DNA of 64,000 bases. Origin: an uncultured Myxococcales bacterium (lineage in GTDB: Bacteria; Myxococcota_A; Polyangia; Polyangiales; Polyangiaceae). Under the pieces are notes generated by a model. That model did not search any database. It saw only the letters and a program-made list of their open reading frames with translations, and was not told the origin of the DNA. Shown here in pieces: positions 8,957 to 19,778 of the stretch. Both the position numbers and the translations under genes were made by a program. Location of the stretch: assembly GCA_937872925.1 (NCBI GenBank), contig CALMUT010000086.1, positions 20,920 through 84,919 of the forward strand, written 5' to 3'. Every line of letters begins with the position of its first letter. Positions within the stretch are counted from its first letter, which is position 1.

Positions 8957-8986
8957 CCAGTGACCCCCAACTACGGACAAAGCACC

Positions 8987-10348
8987 ATGTCCCGAAGCCG
9001 TACCGCCCAAACAGCCGCCGACGTTGAAGAACACGACGAGCAAACCTCCATCCGTTCGCGCCCGGCGCTCCTGCGTCGCGATGGCAGCCCAGAAGCGTCT
9101 TTGAACAAAACCGCGGCGAACGAGAACATCAAGCCCCGCGCGACGGAGTCGAGCAATGACACCATGTTGTCGCGCTACTTCCGCGACATGGCCACCCATC
9201 AAGTGATGGGGCCGGACGAGGAGCTGCAAACGGCGCAGGCCGTCGAGCAAGCCGAGGTCGACTTCTGGGTCGCACTGCTGTCGTATCTTCCGGCCGCGGC
9301 CATCCTGCTTGAGCAACTCGACGCGGACATTCTCACCATCTCCAGCGAGGACGACCGCCCACCCGCCAAGCAACGCGATGAGCTGCGCAAGCTCATGAAG
9401 CTCTACAAGAAGCAGCGCTCCAAGCTGCGTGCCGAGCAGCAACGCACTTGGATCGAGCTGTGTGAACAGCTCGCCCGTGAAGTGCGACTGCCCGACTCGG
9501 ACCGCATTTGGGTGGCCAACGCTTTCAAGGCGGCCCACACCGCCGTGACGGCGCCGACGGACGGCAGTGAACGTGCGGTCATTCCGGAGTCCCCCGCCTA
9601 CAAACGCTACCTGAGCGAGGTACGCCGCGCGGATCGACGCCAAAGAATGGCAAAAAACCGCTTCGTAAAGGCCAACCTGCGACTAGTTGTCAGCATTGCG
9701 CGTCGCTACAACCGTGGGCGGCTGCCGCTGATTGACCTGATCCAAGAAGGCAACATTGGTCTGATGAAAGCGGTCGAACGCTTCGATCACACGCGCGGTT
9801 ATCGCTTCTCCACCTACGCTTCGTGGTGGATCCGGCATGCCATCAGCCGTGCGCTCGCAGACAAAGGTCGCGCCGTGCGTATTCCCGTCCACATGCTGGA
9901 CACCTACAACCGTGTCTCTCGCGCGACGCAAACCATCATTGCGCGCACGGGACGTGAGCCCACCGTCGAAGAACTCGAAAAAGAGACCGGCGTCCCGCGC
10001 GAAAAGCTGGACAAGGTGAAGGACCTCTACGCAGACACTCCGTTCTCACTCGACCGCCCAGTGGGCGACGAGGACGGTCGCCGCTTCCTCGACTTCTTGG
10101 TCGAAGAGAACAGCCTGTCGCCCTACGATTGCCTTGCGAATCAGAAGTGGGCCGAAGAGGTCCAGCGTCTGCTTGGAACGCTCACGCCTATCGAGTCCCG
10201 TATCATCCGCTGGCGCTTCGGCTTGGACAACGAGGACGAGCTCACGCTGAAGGAGATCGGCGACAAGTACAACCTGTCGCGGGAACGCATCCGTCAGCTG
10301 CAAGAGCAAGCCATCGGCAAGATCCGCAAGCAGATGCGCGACTTCTGA
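8987..10348 (+). CDS. RNA polymerase sigma factor, sigma-70 group 2 (RpoD/RpoS-like)
   Basis: The start is taken at ATG 8987 (453 residues); a GTG at 8960 is possible. Region 1.2 ([19 protein letters not shown]), a long non-conserved region (about 90-215), region 2 ([26 protein letters not shown]...[13 protein letters not shown]), region 3 ([15 protein letters not shown]...[13 protein letters not shown]) and region 4 with its helix-turn-helix ([24 protein letters not shown]) are all visible. This is the domain set of housekeeping and group-2 sigma factors, but the protein lacks the large acidic N-terminus expected of the myxobacterial primary RpoD, so an alternative general-stress or developmental sigma is more likely. 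A dispersed linker of charged residues between regions 1.2 and 2 is its distinctive part. Confidence 0.92.
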   Translation: MSRSRTAQTAADVEEHDEQTSIRSRPALLRRDGSPEASLNKTAANENIKPRATESSNDTMLSRYFRDMATHQVMGPDEELQTAQAVEQAEVDFWVALLSYLPAAAILLEQLDADILTISSEDDRPPAKQRDELRKLMKLYKKQRSKLRAEQQRTWIELCEQLAREVRLPDSDRIWVANAFKAAHTAVTAPTDGSERAVIPESPAYKRYLSEVRRADRRQRMAKNRFVKANLRLVVSIARRYNRGRLPLIDLIQEGNIGLMKAVERFDHTRGYRFSTYASWWIRHAISRALADKGRAVRIPVHMLDTYNRVSRATQTIIARTGREPTVEELEKETGVPREKLDKVKDLYADTPFSLDRPVGDEDGRRFLDFLVEENSLSPYDCLANQKWAEEVQRLLGTLTPIESRIIRWRFGLDNEDELTLKEIGDKYNLSRERIRQLQEQAIGKIRKQMRDF

Positions 10349-10635
10349 GTCGCGTCGGCTCATCGCGCAAGCCGGTCATCTAGAGAGCTCGGACCGGCCG
10401 GCCGGAGGCCCCCAGCTGACTGCGACGGTTGGCCCGGCGGCGGCGTGAAATCCAGATCTTGCGGTCACTAGCGCAAGCATTGCGCAAGTCCGGCTGATCG
10501 CAGCGGAACTCCAAACGGCAAAATTGCGGCCCCGGGCGCTCTTCTGTCGCCAAGCGGCCCCCGATCGTGTTACCGGGGGGCGCCCTGAAACGGGCCTCGA
10601 ACCGACCTCACGCTTGCGCGAGAGAGGGAGAGTCG
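10349..10635 (+). other. Non-coding interval upstream of the act operon
   Basis: These 287 bases follow the sigma factor stop and precede the leader ORF. No convincing ORF, tRNA or terminator is seen. An in-frame extension of actA reaches 10524, but its translation is Arg/Pro-rich and lacks any cytochrome signature, so it is rejected as coding. The promoter of the large respiratory operon is expected here, but no clear -35/-10 pair was identified. Confidence 0.5.
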
Positions 10636-10716
10636 ATGAGCCGATTTTCAACCAAGAACAGACACCGACGGCAACACCAGGTCGCCGGGTCGATCAAAAC
10701 GGGTCCGGAGCGATGA
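10636..10716 (+). CDS. Putative 26-residue leader peptide of the act operon
   Basis: An ATG at 10636 with a well-placed GGAG (10627-10630, five bases away) opens 26 codons rich in Arg, His, Gln and Lys (begins MSRFSTKNRHRRQHQ) and ends in a TGA that overlaps the actA start as ATGA (10713-10716). actA itself has only a poorly spaced GGAG two bases from its ATG, so its translation may depend on coupling from this ORF. It is too short for standard gene finders. Whether the peptide is functional, or only delivers ribosomes, is not known; it could also be chance. Confidence 0.45.
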   Translation: MSRFSTKNRHRRQHQVAGSIKTGPER

Positions 10717-11393
10717 AGCTGTTCGTATTTCCCCGTTGGGCCAACAAGACGCGCCCGATTTTCGGCGCGGTGTTGGGCATCGCGCCGCTCTACCTGACCG
10801 GCCTGGTCTGGTATGGCTTTTCACCAAAGACGACCGACGTCGGCTACATGCCGAAGCAGCCGATCCCGTACAGCCACGAGCTGCACGTGGGGCAGCTTGG
10901 CCTGGACTGCCGGTACTGCCACAGCACCGTGGACAAGGCGGCGCACTCCGCCGTGCCGTCCTCGGCCACGTGCATGAACTGCCACTCGCGAGTCAGAACC
11001 AAGAGCCCACTCCTCGAGGTGCTGCGTGAGAGCTGCGGGTGGTCCGACGAGAAGCGTGCCTGCAAGGAGGACGGACCGTCCATTCAATGGACCAAGGTTC
11101 ACGACCTGCCGGACTACGTCTACTTCAACCACAGCGCCCACGTGACCCGCGGCGTCGGCTGCGTGAGCTGCCACGGCCGCGTCGACAAGATGGTCGAGGT
11201 TCACCAAGTGGAGCCCCTGAGCATGGGCTGGTGCCTGGACTGCCACCGGGCGCCGGAACAGCACCTGCGCCCACCGAGTGAGGTCACGAACATGAACTGG
11301 GCTCCCGACGGCGACCCCATCGAGTTCGGCAAGAAGTTTCGCGAGCAGAACAACATCAACCCCTCTGAGGATTGCTCCACATGTCATCGCTGA
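10713..11393 (+). CDS. actA: Alternative complex III subunit A, pentaheme cytochrome c
   Basis: Protein of 226 residues; ATG 10713 is chosen because it directly precedes an N-terminal membrane anchor (about residues 13-35, PIFGAVLGIAPLYLTGLVWYGF). Five CxxCH heme c sites are visible: CRYCH, CMNCH, CVSCH, CLDCH and CSTCH, the number typical of ActA. In Alternative Complex III, a quinol:electron-acceptor oxidoreductase unrelated to bc1, ActA is the periplasm-facing multiheme subunit that accepts electrons from the Fe-S/quinone module and passes them on. It is the first gene of the act-cox operon and its end overlaps actB by 13 bases. Confidence 0.95.
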   Translation: MKLFVFPRWANKTRPIFGAVLGIAPLYLTGLVWYGFSPKTTDVGYMPKQPIPYSHELHVGQLGLDCRYCHSTVDKAAHSAVPSSATCMNCHSRVRTKSPLLEVLRESCGWSDEKRACKEDGPSIQWTKVHDLPDYVYFNHSAHVTRGVGCVSCHGRVDKMVEVHQVEPLSMGWCLDCHRAPEQHLRPPSEVTNMNWAPDGDPIEFGKKFREQNNINPSEDCSTCHR

Positions 11394-14300
11394 AGAACGG
11401 CGACCGCCCGAAAGCCGCCGGCGCGGAGCCGGTACTCCCGACCTACTGGCGTAGTCTTCCGGAGCGCGAAGCTTCGCCGGAGTTCCTTGAAAAGGCCGCG
11501 AGGGAGTTCGCCACCCCACCGGAAAACGAGACGCCCAACTCACCGACCCGCCGCCGCTTCATGCAGATCCTCGGGGCTGGCTCGGCGCTGGCAACCGCCG
11601 CCGGCTGCCGCTGGACCGAAGACAAGATGCTGGCGCCCTCGAAATCCCAAGAGGGACGCATCCCGGGAGAGACCCGCAAATTTGCGACCGCCGTGGATAT
11701 TGCTGGCGTCGCCGTGGGTGTGCTCGCCACTAGCTACGACGGACGCCCCATCAAGCTCGAGGGCAACCCAGCCCAATCATCGAGCCTGGGCGCGCTCGGC
11801 GCCGTGCAACAAGCTCAGGTCCTGGAACTGTATGACCCGGACCGCAGTCGCCATCCGCGACAAGGCACCGAAAAAAAGACTTGGGATGACTTTGCAACGT
11901 TTGCACGCACACACATCGACGAGCTGAAGGCCAAGGACGGAGAGGGGCTCGCGATCCTGGTCGGCGCAAGCTCGTCGCCAACCCGCGCGTATCTGAAGAC
12001 GAAGCTCACAACTCTGCTGCCGAAGGCGCGCTTCGTCGAATGGGAAGCTGCAGACGGGGAAGGCACACGCCGCGGCACACTGCTCGCATTCGGCGCAGCC
12101 CAACAGGTACGCTTTGATCTGGCCGCAGCCGACATCGTGCTCACCCTCGATGCGGACATCGCGCACGAGACGTACCCAAACGGCCTCGCCAACGCTCGCG
12201 CCGCCATCAAGCGCCGAGATCCGGACGCGGTGATGAACCGCATCTACGCAGTGGAGAGCGGATACACACGCCTGGGCAGCGTGGCCGACCACCGTCTGGC
12301 CTTGCGCGCGGAGCTGATCAAGGCCTTCACCGCTGCTCTGGACGCGCAGGTGAGCGCGGCATTGAGCGCGAGCGGGGCCCAGGCCAAACCGAGCGCTGCG
12401 TTCCTTTCCGACACGAAGACCGCCAAGTTCTTGGAGGTACTCGCCAAGGACCTCGTCGCCGCCAAGGGCCGCTGCGTCATTGCCGCCGGCGAACACCAGC
12501 CGCCGGAGGTGCACGCCTTGGTCGCGCGCCTGAACACGACCCTCGAAAACGTCGGCAAGACGGTGTTCTACACCGAAGACCCCCGGGGCGAAGCGCCCAG
12601 TCGCCTCGCCGATCTGAAGGCGCTCACGGCCGAGCTGAATGGCAACAAGATCAGCAGCCTGATGATCCTGGGCAGCAACCCGGCCTACACCGCGCCTTCG
12701 GATCTGAACTTCGCGGCGGCGATCCCCAAGGCCGCCACGACTGTGCACGTGGGCCTCTATGATGACGAGACGGCAAAGCTGTGTGGCTGGCACGTCAACG
12801 AAGCACACTGGCTCGAGAGCTGGGGCGACTCCACGGCACCAGACGGCACGGTGAGTCTGCAGCAGCCGCTGATCGCGCCACTCTTCAATGGCAAGAGCGT
12901 GTGTGAAGTGCTCGGAATGCTGTCAGGAGAATCCGCGGCGAGCGGGTTGGATCTCGTCAAGTACACCCACCGAGACGCCCTCGGGGACCCGCGCAAGCTA
13001 CGTCGCGCGATCCACGATGGCGTGGTGCCCGGGGCAAAACCCGAAGCGAAGATCCCAGAGCTCAAGGAGCTCGCTCCCGTGGCGCTGAATGAGCGCGAGA
13101 ACGGCGCGGCGGACGTGGGCAACGGCCAGTATGAGCTGCGCTTCGTCAACGACGGCAAAGTGCTGGACGGGCGATTTGCCAACAGCTCTTGGCTGCAAGA
13201 ACTCCCCGATTCCTACACCAAGCTGACCTGGGGGAACGCGGCACTGATGGCGCCGAAGACGGCGGAGGCCATCGGTGCAGTGGACGGCCAAGCCGTCACG
13301 CTGAACGTCGCGGGCAAGAGCCTGCCCACCTTCGCAGTCTTGGTGCCTGGCTTGGCCCAGGGCTCGGTACACCTCGCGCTGGGCTACGGTCGAACGCGCG
13401 CCGGTCGCGTCGGTGGCCACGAAGAAAAGGACATCGCCGCTGTCGGCGCCAATGCCTACTCGATACGCACCAGTGAGGCCCACGAGTTTGTTGGCGGGCT
13501 GCAGGTGGCCGCCGGCGCCGCAAAAAAGCGCCTCGCCACGACTCAAGACACCCACACCATCGACCAGGTCGGACGCGAGGGCGTGACGGAACGCCTGGGC
13601 ATGCTGGTTCGTGAAGGCAGCCTCAAAGAGTACAAAGACAAGCCCGACTTCGCGAAACACGCGGTACACCATCCCCCATTGCTCAATCTGTGGACGGACC
13701 CGATCGCTTACGACGGGCACAAGTGGGGCATGGCCATCGACTTGAGCAAATGCATTGGCTGCTCCGCGTGCATCACCGCATGCCAAGCGGAGAACAACAT
13801 CCCGTCCGTCGGCGAAGAGCAAGTCGCCGTTGGCCGCGAACTGCACTGGCTGCGCGTCGACCGTTACTTCAAAGGCAGTGCAGACGAGCCGGAGGTCGCC
13901 TGGCAACCCCTGCCCTGCATGCAGTGCGAAAACGCACCCTGCGAGCAGGTCTGCCCGGTGGGCGCGACCATGCACTCGCATGAGGGGCTGAACGACATGG
14001 TTTACAACCGTTGCATCGGCACGCGGTACTGCGCCAACAACTGCCCCTACAAGGTCCGGCGCTTCAACTACTTGAACTACAACCTGGACATTCAGGGCAC
14101 GACGCCCTTCCACGGTTTCAAGGACGACGACGCCCGCGTCAAGAGCATGGTGTTCAACCCGGAAGTGTCCCTACGTGCCCGCGGTGTGATGGAAAAATGC
14201 ACCTTCTGTGTGCAGCGCATCCAGAACACAAAGATCAAAGCCAAGAACGCCAAGCAAGCGATCCCCGATGGCGCCATTGCGACAGCCTGCCAACAGACGT

Positions 14301-14464
14301 GCCCCACGGGCGCCATCGTTTTCGGTGACTTGAACGACTCGGGCAGCGCAGTCGCCGCCGAGCAACGTTCGCCGCGTTCCTACGGCCTCTTGGAAGAACT
14401 GAATAACCGACCGCGCGTCCGCTATCTGGCGCGCGTGAAGAACCCGAACCCGGAGCTGGTGTGA
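11381..14464 (+). CDS. actB: Alternative complex III subunit B, Tat-exported iron-sulfur protein
   Basis: Protein of 1027 residues from ATG 11381, inside the actA 3' end; TTG 11372 is less likely. A twin-arginine signal (TRRRFMQILGAGSALATAAGC) near residues 46-66 indicates export of the folded protein; the Cys at its end could be lipidated. The middle (about 70-720) resembles molybdopterin oxidoreductases but, as known for ActB, is expected to lack the cofactor. The C-terminal part (about 765-1000) holds a four-cluster ferredoxin domain: CIGCSACITAC, CMQCENAPCEQVC, CIGTRYCANNC and CTFCVQRI...CQQTCPTG. It relays electrons from the quinol site near ActC to the ActA hemes. It is followed three bases later by actC. 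Confidence 0.95.
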   Translation: MSSLKNGDRPKAAGAEPVLPTYWRSLPEREASPEFLEKAAREFATPPENETPNSPTRRRFMQILGAGSALATAAGCRWTEDKMLAPSKSQEGRIPGETRKFATAVDIAGVAVGVLATSYDGRPIKLEGNPAQSSSLGALGAVQQAQVLELYDPDRSRHPRQGTEKKTWDDFATFARTHIDELKAKDGEGLAILVGASSSPTRAYLKTKLTTLLPKARFVEWEAADGEGTRRGTLLAFGAAQQVRFDLAAADIVLTLDADIAHETYPNGLANARAAIKRRDPDAVMNRIYAVESGYTRLGSVADHRLALRAELIKAFTAALDAQVSAALSASGAQAKPSAAFLSDTKTAKFLEVLAKDLVAAKGRCVIAAGEHQPPEVHALVARLNTTLENVGKTVFYTEDPRGEAPSRLADLKALTAELNGNKISSLMILGSNPAYTAPSDLNFAAAIPKAATTVHVGLYDDETAKLCGWHVNEAHWLESWGDSTAPDGTVSLQQPLIAPLFNGKSVCEVLGMLSGESAASGLDLVKYTHRDALGDPRKLRRAIHDGVVPGAKPEAKIPELKELAPVALNERENGAADVGNGQYELRFVNDGKVLDGRFANSSWLQELPDSYTKLTWGNAALMAPKTAEAIGAVDGQAVTLNVAGKSLPTFAVLVPGLAQGSVHLALGYGRTRAGRVGGHEEKDIAAVGANAYSIRTSEAHEFVGGLQVAAGAAKKRLATTQDTHTIDQVGREGVTERLGMLVREGSLKEYKDKPDFAKHAVHHPPLLNLWTDPIAYDGHKWGMAIDLSKCIGCSACITACQAENNIPSVGEEQVAVGRELHWLRVDRYFKGSADEPEVAWQPLPCMQCENAPCEQVCPVGATMHSHEGLNDMVYNRCIGTRYCANNCPYKVRRFNYLNYNLDIQGTTPFHGFKDDDARVKSMVFNPEVSLRARGVMEKCTFCVQRIQNTKIKAKNAKQAIPDGAIATACQQTCPTGAIVFGDLNDSGSAVAAEQRSPRSYGLLEELNNRPRVRYLARVKNPNPELV

Positions 14465-14467
14465 GCC

Positions 14468-15841
14468 ATGGCTGTCCTTAGCGACGTCAACCCATTCATC
14501 GAGCCACCCAAGGGTGAGAACGAGTTTGCGCGCATCACCCACAACGTGTCGCGCGTTACAGAGACCCCGCGCCCGCCACGCGCTTGGTACATCGCCTTCG
14601 GCATTGCGCTGTCACTCCTTGGTCTGTTCGGAGCCAGCATTGCCTGGCTGTTTTGGACCGGCATCGGCATCTGGGGCAATACCAGCCCGACCTTCTGGGG
14701 CTTCCCCATCGTCAACTTCGTATTCTGGGTCGGTATTGGTCACGCCGGCACGCTGATCAGCGCCATTCTCTACCTGCTCCGGCAAACTTGGCGCACGGCG
14801 ATCAATCGCTTCGCCGAAGCCATGACCATCTTCGCCGTCGTCTGCGCCGCGGTGTTCCCGGGCCTGCATGTGGGCCGGCCCTGGTTGCCCTACTGGATGT
14901 TCCCCATCCCGAACGCCATGAACATGTGGCCGCAGTTTCGCAGTCCGCTGGAGTGGGACGTATTCGCCGTCGGCACCTACGCGACCGTCAGCGTGCTGTT
15001 CTGGTACATGGGCATGATTCCGGATCTCGCGACGTTCCGCGACCGATCGACCTCCACGATCCGCCGCGCCATCTACGGCGCTTTCGCCATGGGCTGGCGC
15101 GGCTCCAGTCGGCAGTGGCATCGCTACGAGCGCGCCTATCTGATCCTGGCCGCCCTCGCCACGCCCCTGGTGCTCAGCGTGCACAGCGTGGTTTCCTTCG
15201 ACTTCGCGACGGCGCAGATCCCCGGCTGGCATACCACCATCTTCCCGCCCTACTTCGTCGCAGGCGCCATCTTCGGCGGCTTCGCCATGGTGGTCACGCT
15301 GGCCGTTCCGGCGCGTCAGTTCTTCGGACTCAAGCGCATCATCACGATCCGCCACCTGGAGCTGATGGCGAAGATCATTCTCGCGACGGGAATGATGGTT
15401 GGCTACGCCTACGGCATGGAGTTCTTCATCGCCTGGTACAGCGGTGCCATGTACGAGAACTACGCCTTCGTGAACCGCCTATTCGGCAACTACTCCTGGT
15501 CCTACTGGACGATGATCGCCTGCAACGTGATTTCACCCCAGGTGTTCTGGTTCAAGAAGATGCGCACGAATGTTTGGGTCATCTTCATCGTCGGTGTGAT
15601 CGTCAACATTGGCATGTGGTTCGAGCGCTTCGTGATCATCGTGACCTCGATGGCGCGGGACTTCCTGCCCTCTTCCTGGGGTTACTTGGTACCCACGCCC
15701 TGGGACTACGCCACCCTCGCGGGCAGCTTCGGGCTGTTCTTCACCTTGTTCCTGCTGTTCTGCCGCTACCTGCCGATGGTCGCGATGGCAGAGGTCAAAG
15801 CCTTCGTGCCTTCGGCGCACGCGGGCGGGGATCATCACTGA
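14468..15841 (+). CDS. actC: Alternative complex III subunit C, NrfD/PsrC-like quinol-binding membrane protein
   Basis: Protein of 457 residues with about ten membrane segments, belonging to the NrfD/polysulfide-reductase C family. In ACIII, ActC binds menaquinol at the periplasmic side and may also move protons. Family-like segments are [21 protein letters not shown] near residue 92, the PGLHVGRPW turn after TM3, HSVVSFDFA near residue 238 and the [22 protein letters not shown] loop. The start at ATG 14468 follows actB by three bases and a TGAGCC spacer. Product length matches ActC proteins from other phyla. Confidence 0.95.
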   Translation: MAVLSDVNPFIEPPKGENEFARITHNVSRVTETPRPPRAWYIAFGIALSLLGLFGASIAWLFWTGIGIWGNTSPTFWGFPIVNFVFWVGIGHAGTLISAILYLLRQTWRTAINRFAEAMTIFAVVCAAVFPGLHVGRPWLPYWMFPIPNAMNMWPQFRSPLEWDVFAVGTYATVSVLFWYMGMIPDLATFRDRSTSTIRRAIYGAFAMGWRGSSRQWHRYERAYLILAALATPLVLSVHSVVSFDFATAQIPGWHTTIFPPYFVAGAIFGGFAMVVTLAVPARQFFGLKRIITIRHLELMAKIILATGMMVGYAYGMEFFIAWYSGAMYENYAFVNRLFGNYSWSYWTMIACNVISPQVFWFKKMRTNVWVIFIVGVIVNIGMWFERFVIIVTSMARDFLPSSWGYLVPTPWDYATLAGSFGLFFTLFLLFCRYLPMVAMAEVKAFVPSAHAGGDHH

Positions 15842-15850
15842 GGTCGAGCC

Positions 15851-17095
15851 ATGGCTAAACCGAAACACAACGACAGCCACGAGTCGGAAGAAGCCGGCGA
15901 AGCGCCGCTGCACGGTCTACTTGCTGAGTACGACACCACCGGTGACCTGATCGCCGCCTCCAAAAAGGTACGCGACGCAGGTTTCGAGAAGTGGGACACG
16001 TTCACGCCGTTCCCGGTGCACGGCATCGACGGCGCGATGGGCATCAAGATGACCAAGCTGCCCTGGATCGTGCTGGCGATGGGGCTTACCGGCCTCACTA
16101 TCGCCATCTCGCTGCAGTGGTGGACCAACGCCGTGGACTACAAGTTCATCAGTTCCGGCAAGCCGTTCTGGAGCATTCCAGCGAACGTGCCCATCTTCTT
16201 CGAGCTGACGGTACTGCTCAGCGCGTTCGGAGCGCTCTTCGGCATGCTGGCGCTCAACAACCTGCCCCAGCCCGCGCACCCACTCGATCTGAAGAAACGA
16301 TTCGCTCGTGCCACCGACGACAAGTTCTTCCTGCTGATTCAGGCGGCAGACACCCGCTTCGACGAAACCGAGACGCGCGCCCTGCTCGAATCCACGCACC
16401 CGACGGTGCTCGACGAGGTGCCGGAGGATCGCACCACTTCGAACAAGCTGCCCTCGGGGCTAGTGTACGCGCTGATCGTCCTGGGCGTTGCAGCGCTGGT
16501 GCCCTTTGCCTTCATCGCCAAGGCCCGCGCGGCGAAAAGTGACGCGCCTCGTATCCACGCCATGGGCGACATGGACTGGCAGCTCAAGTACCAGGCGCAG
16601 CAGGAGAACACCATCTTCGCCGATGGTCGGCAGGAGCGACCCGACGTGCCGGGCACCGTAGCCGTTGGCGAGTTGCGCGAAGACGAGCACCTGTACCAAG
16701 GCAAGGAAAACGGGGTTTGGGCACGCACCTTCCCACCCGCCATCGAGCCGACGGCAGAAAACATGACGCGTGGCAAAGAGCGCTTCGGCATCTACTGCGC
16801 GCCCTGTCACGGAATGAGTGGCAACGGTGACGGCGCAGTGGCCACCCGCGCCATGGGCCTGGCCGAAGGCACCTGGATCCCGCCAACCAACCTGCACCAG
16901 GACTACCTGCGCTTCATGCCGGTTGGGCAGATCTTCGACAGCGTGACCCACGGCGTCCGCAACATGGCCGGCTATGGCCAGCTCGTTCCCACTGAAGACC
17001 GGTGGAAGATCATCATGTACGTGCGCGCGCTTCAGCGCAGCCGCCAAACCAGCATTGCCGACGTGCCGGAAGCCGATCGGGCTTCGCTCAAGTAA
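15851..17095 (+). CDS. actDE: Fused ActD-ActE: ACIII membrane subunit D plus monoheme cytochrome c subunit E
   Basis: One continuous frame of 414 residues. The N-terminal half (about 15-175) is ActD (DUF3341 type): GLLAEYDTTGDLIAASKKVRDAG and FTPFPVHGIDGAMG followed by two transmembrane hairpins. After a third membrane helix (about 199-218) the C-terminal half is a class I cytochrome c (about 300-395) with one heme site CAPCHGMSGNGDG and a distal Met in RFMPVG. In many bacteria actD and actE are separate genes; the fusion tethers the mobile-type heme c domain to the membrane core. It ends 19 bases before actF. Confidence 0.93.
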   Translation: MAKPKHNDSHESEEAGEAPLHGLLAEYDTTGDLIAASKKVRDAGFEKWDTFTPFPVHGIDGAMGIKMTKLPWIVLAMGLTGLTIAISLQWWTNAVDYKFISSGKPFWSIPANVPIFFELTVLLSAFGALFGMLALNNLPQPAHPLDLKKRFARATDDKFFLLIQAADTRFDETETRALLESTHPTVLDEVPEDRTTSNKLPSGLVYALIVLGVAALVPFAFIAKARAAKSDAPRIHAMGDMDWQLKYQAQQENTIFADGRQERPDVPGTVAVGELREDEHLYQGKENGVWARTFPPAIEPTAENMTRGKERFGIYCAPCHGMSGNGDGAVATRAMGLAEGTWIPPTNLHQDYLRFMPVGQIFDSVTHGVRNMAGYGQLVPTEDRWKIIMYVRALQRSRQTSIADVPEADRASLK

Positions 17096-17114
17096 TCGAA
17101 AGCGATTTTTCCTC

Positions 17115-18398
<1,284 letters not shown>

Positions 18399-18418
18399 TC
18401 GTGGAGCACTGAACGCAG

Positions 18419-18928
18419 ATGGCGACAGAATCAGACAATATGAACGCGGGTGCCGTTGGCACCATGATCGCAGTGCTTGCGCTCGGGGTACTGGCAACTT
18501 CCCTGGCGCTGACCGCGCTGGTGCGCGGAGAATCCGACGCGGACGCAATGGCAAACACCCCCGCCAGTGAATTGCTGGCTGCGCGCCAAAGCCAGGTGGA
18601 CGAGCTGAACCAACCTGCCGCCTGGGTCGACAAAGCCGCAGGACAAGTCAGCGTGCCGGTCGAAAAGGCGATGGAGCTGACTGCCAGCAGCCTCAAAGCC
18701 GATCCGCAAAGCGCGACTCCATACCCCCCTGAAAAACCCGACGCCGGAAGCGACGCGGGCGAGGACGCAGCCGCGGAGGTCGAAGACGCAGGCGCGGCGC
18801 CCGACGCCGCAGCCCCGGAAGAGGCGCCGGCCCCTGAGGCCCCCGCGCCACCGGCACCACCGGCACCCAAACCCCCGGCCCCAGAAGAGCCGCCCCCGGC
18901 ACCAGCGCCAACCGATGAAGCACCCTGA
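18419..18928 (+). CDS. Small membrane-anchored acidic Pro/Ala-rich protein of the act-cox operon
   Basis: Protein of 169 residues. One hydrophobic segment (about 13-35) anchors it, followed by a short helical part (about 45-95) and then a tail of about 75 residues made almost only of Ala, Pro, Glu and Asp. No named domain or metal-binding motif was recognised. It sits between actF and the SCO gene, overlapping the latter by 14 bases, so it is translated with the complex. A structural linker or assembly role in the ACIII-oxidase supercomplex is possible, but only its position supports that. Confidence 0.7.
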   Translation: MATESDNMNAGAVGTMIAVLALGVLATSLALTALVRGESDADAMANTPASELLAARQSQVDELNQPAAWVDKAAGQVSVPVEKAMELTASSLKADPQSATPYPPEKPDAGSDAGEDAAAEVEDAGAAPDAAAPEEAPAPEAPAPPAPPAPKPPAPEEPPPAPAPTDEAP

Positions 18929-19778
18929 GTTTCGCCTGCTGTGGCTGCCGCTGCTGGCAGCCTGCCTCGTCGCATTGTCGACGCAGGATGCCCGTGCGCA
19001 AACCGATCCGGTTGAGCGCAAGACGCGCATCGAGGAAATGCCCAAGCGGCTCAAGGGTGTCGACGTCGACGAAAAGCTCTCCTCCCAGCTGCCCCTGGAC
19101 CTGGGCTTCAAAGACTCGAATGGAAAAGACGTTGCCCTCGCGGATTACTTCAAGGGCGACATCCCGGTCATCCTCACCCTGAACTACTCCGACTGCCCCA
19201 TGCTCTGCAGCCTGCAGCTGAACGGTGTGGTCGAAGGAATGAAGCGCTTGGACTGGTCTGCGGGCAAGGAGTACCGGGTCGTCACGGTCAGCATCAATCC
19301 CGGGGAAACCACCGAACGTCTGCACAAGTTCAAGAGTCGCTACATGCAACAGTACGCGCGACCCGGCACAGAGCCAGGCTGGGCGTTCCTAACCGGCTCC
19401 GAGAACAATGTGCGCCGCCTCGCGGACGCGATGGGGTTCCAATACAACTACAACGAAAAGCGAGAGGAATGGGTCCACCCAGCCGCCATCCTCGTCGCCA
19501 CTCCAAACGCAAAAATTGCCCGCTACCTGTACGGCCTCGAGTACCACGAGAAGACCCTGCGTCTATCCCTAGTGGAAGCCTCGGAAGGCCGCGTCGGAAG
19601 CACCGTTGATCGCCTTTTGCTCTACTGTTTTCACTACGACGAGACCGAGGGCCGCTATGCTCCGGTCGCCCGCAACATCATGAAGGTCAGTGGCGCCATT
19701 GCCGTGGTGCTACTCGGTGGCTTCATCGCCGCCCTCTGGATCTCCGATCGCAAGAGAAAACCCGCCCTGGTGACCTAA
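18915..19778 (+). CDS. SCO1/SenC/PrrC-family copper chaperone for cytochrome oxidase
   Basis: Protein of 287 residues with an N-terminal signal sequence (about 1-27), a thioredoxin-like SCO domain (about 60-235) and a C-terminal membrane anchor (about 258-278). The copper-binding CxxxC is in NYSDCPMLCSLQ and the distal His ligand in WVHPAAILVATPNAKI. SCO proteins deliver copper to, or reduce the cysteines of, the CuA site in CoxB, whose gene starts in the overlapping TAATG at the end of this one. Having a C-terminal rather than only an N-terminal anchor is typical of ACIII-linked SCO proteins. Confidence 0.93.
   Translation: MKHPEFRLLWLPLLAACLVALSTQDARAQTDPVERKTRIEEMPKRLKGVDVDEKLSSQLPLDLGFKDSNGKDVALADYFKGDIPVILTLNYSDCPMLCSLQLNGVVEGMKRLDWSAGKEYRVVTVSINPGETTERLHKFKSRYMQQYARPGTEPGWAFLTGSENNVRRLADAMGFQYNYNEKREEWVHPAAILVATPNAKIARYLYGLEYHEKTLRLSLVEASEGRVGSTVDRLLLYCFHYDETEGRYAPVARNIMKVSGAIAVVLLGGFIAALWISDRKRKPALVT

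Noticed and set aside
8733..8963. 76-codon plus-strand frame upstream of the sigma factor
   Set aside because: Pro-rich, overlaps the ABC transporter start on the other strand and the repeats; no ribosome-binding site and no recognisable domain.
10524..10712. In-frame 5' extension of actA
   Set aside because: The added residues are Arg/Pro-rich and precede the true membrane anchor; ATG 10713 fits ActA length and the ATGA overlap.
11381..14464. ActB as a molybdenum enzyme
   Set aside because: The large domain resembles molybdopterin oxidoreductases, but its neighbours are ACIII subunits, and ActB is known to have lost the cofactor.
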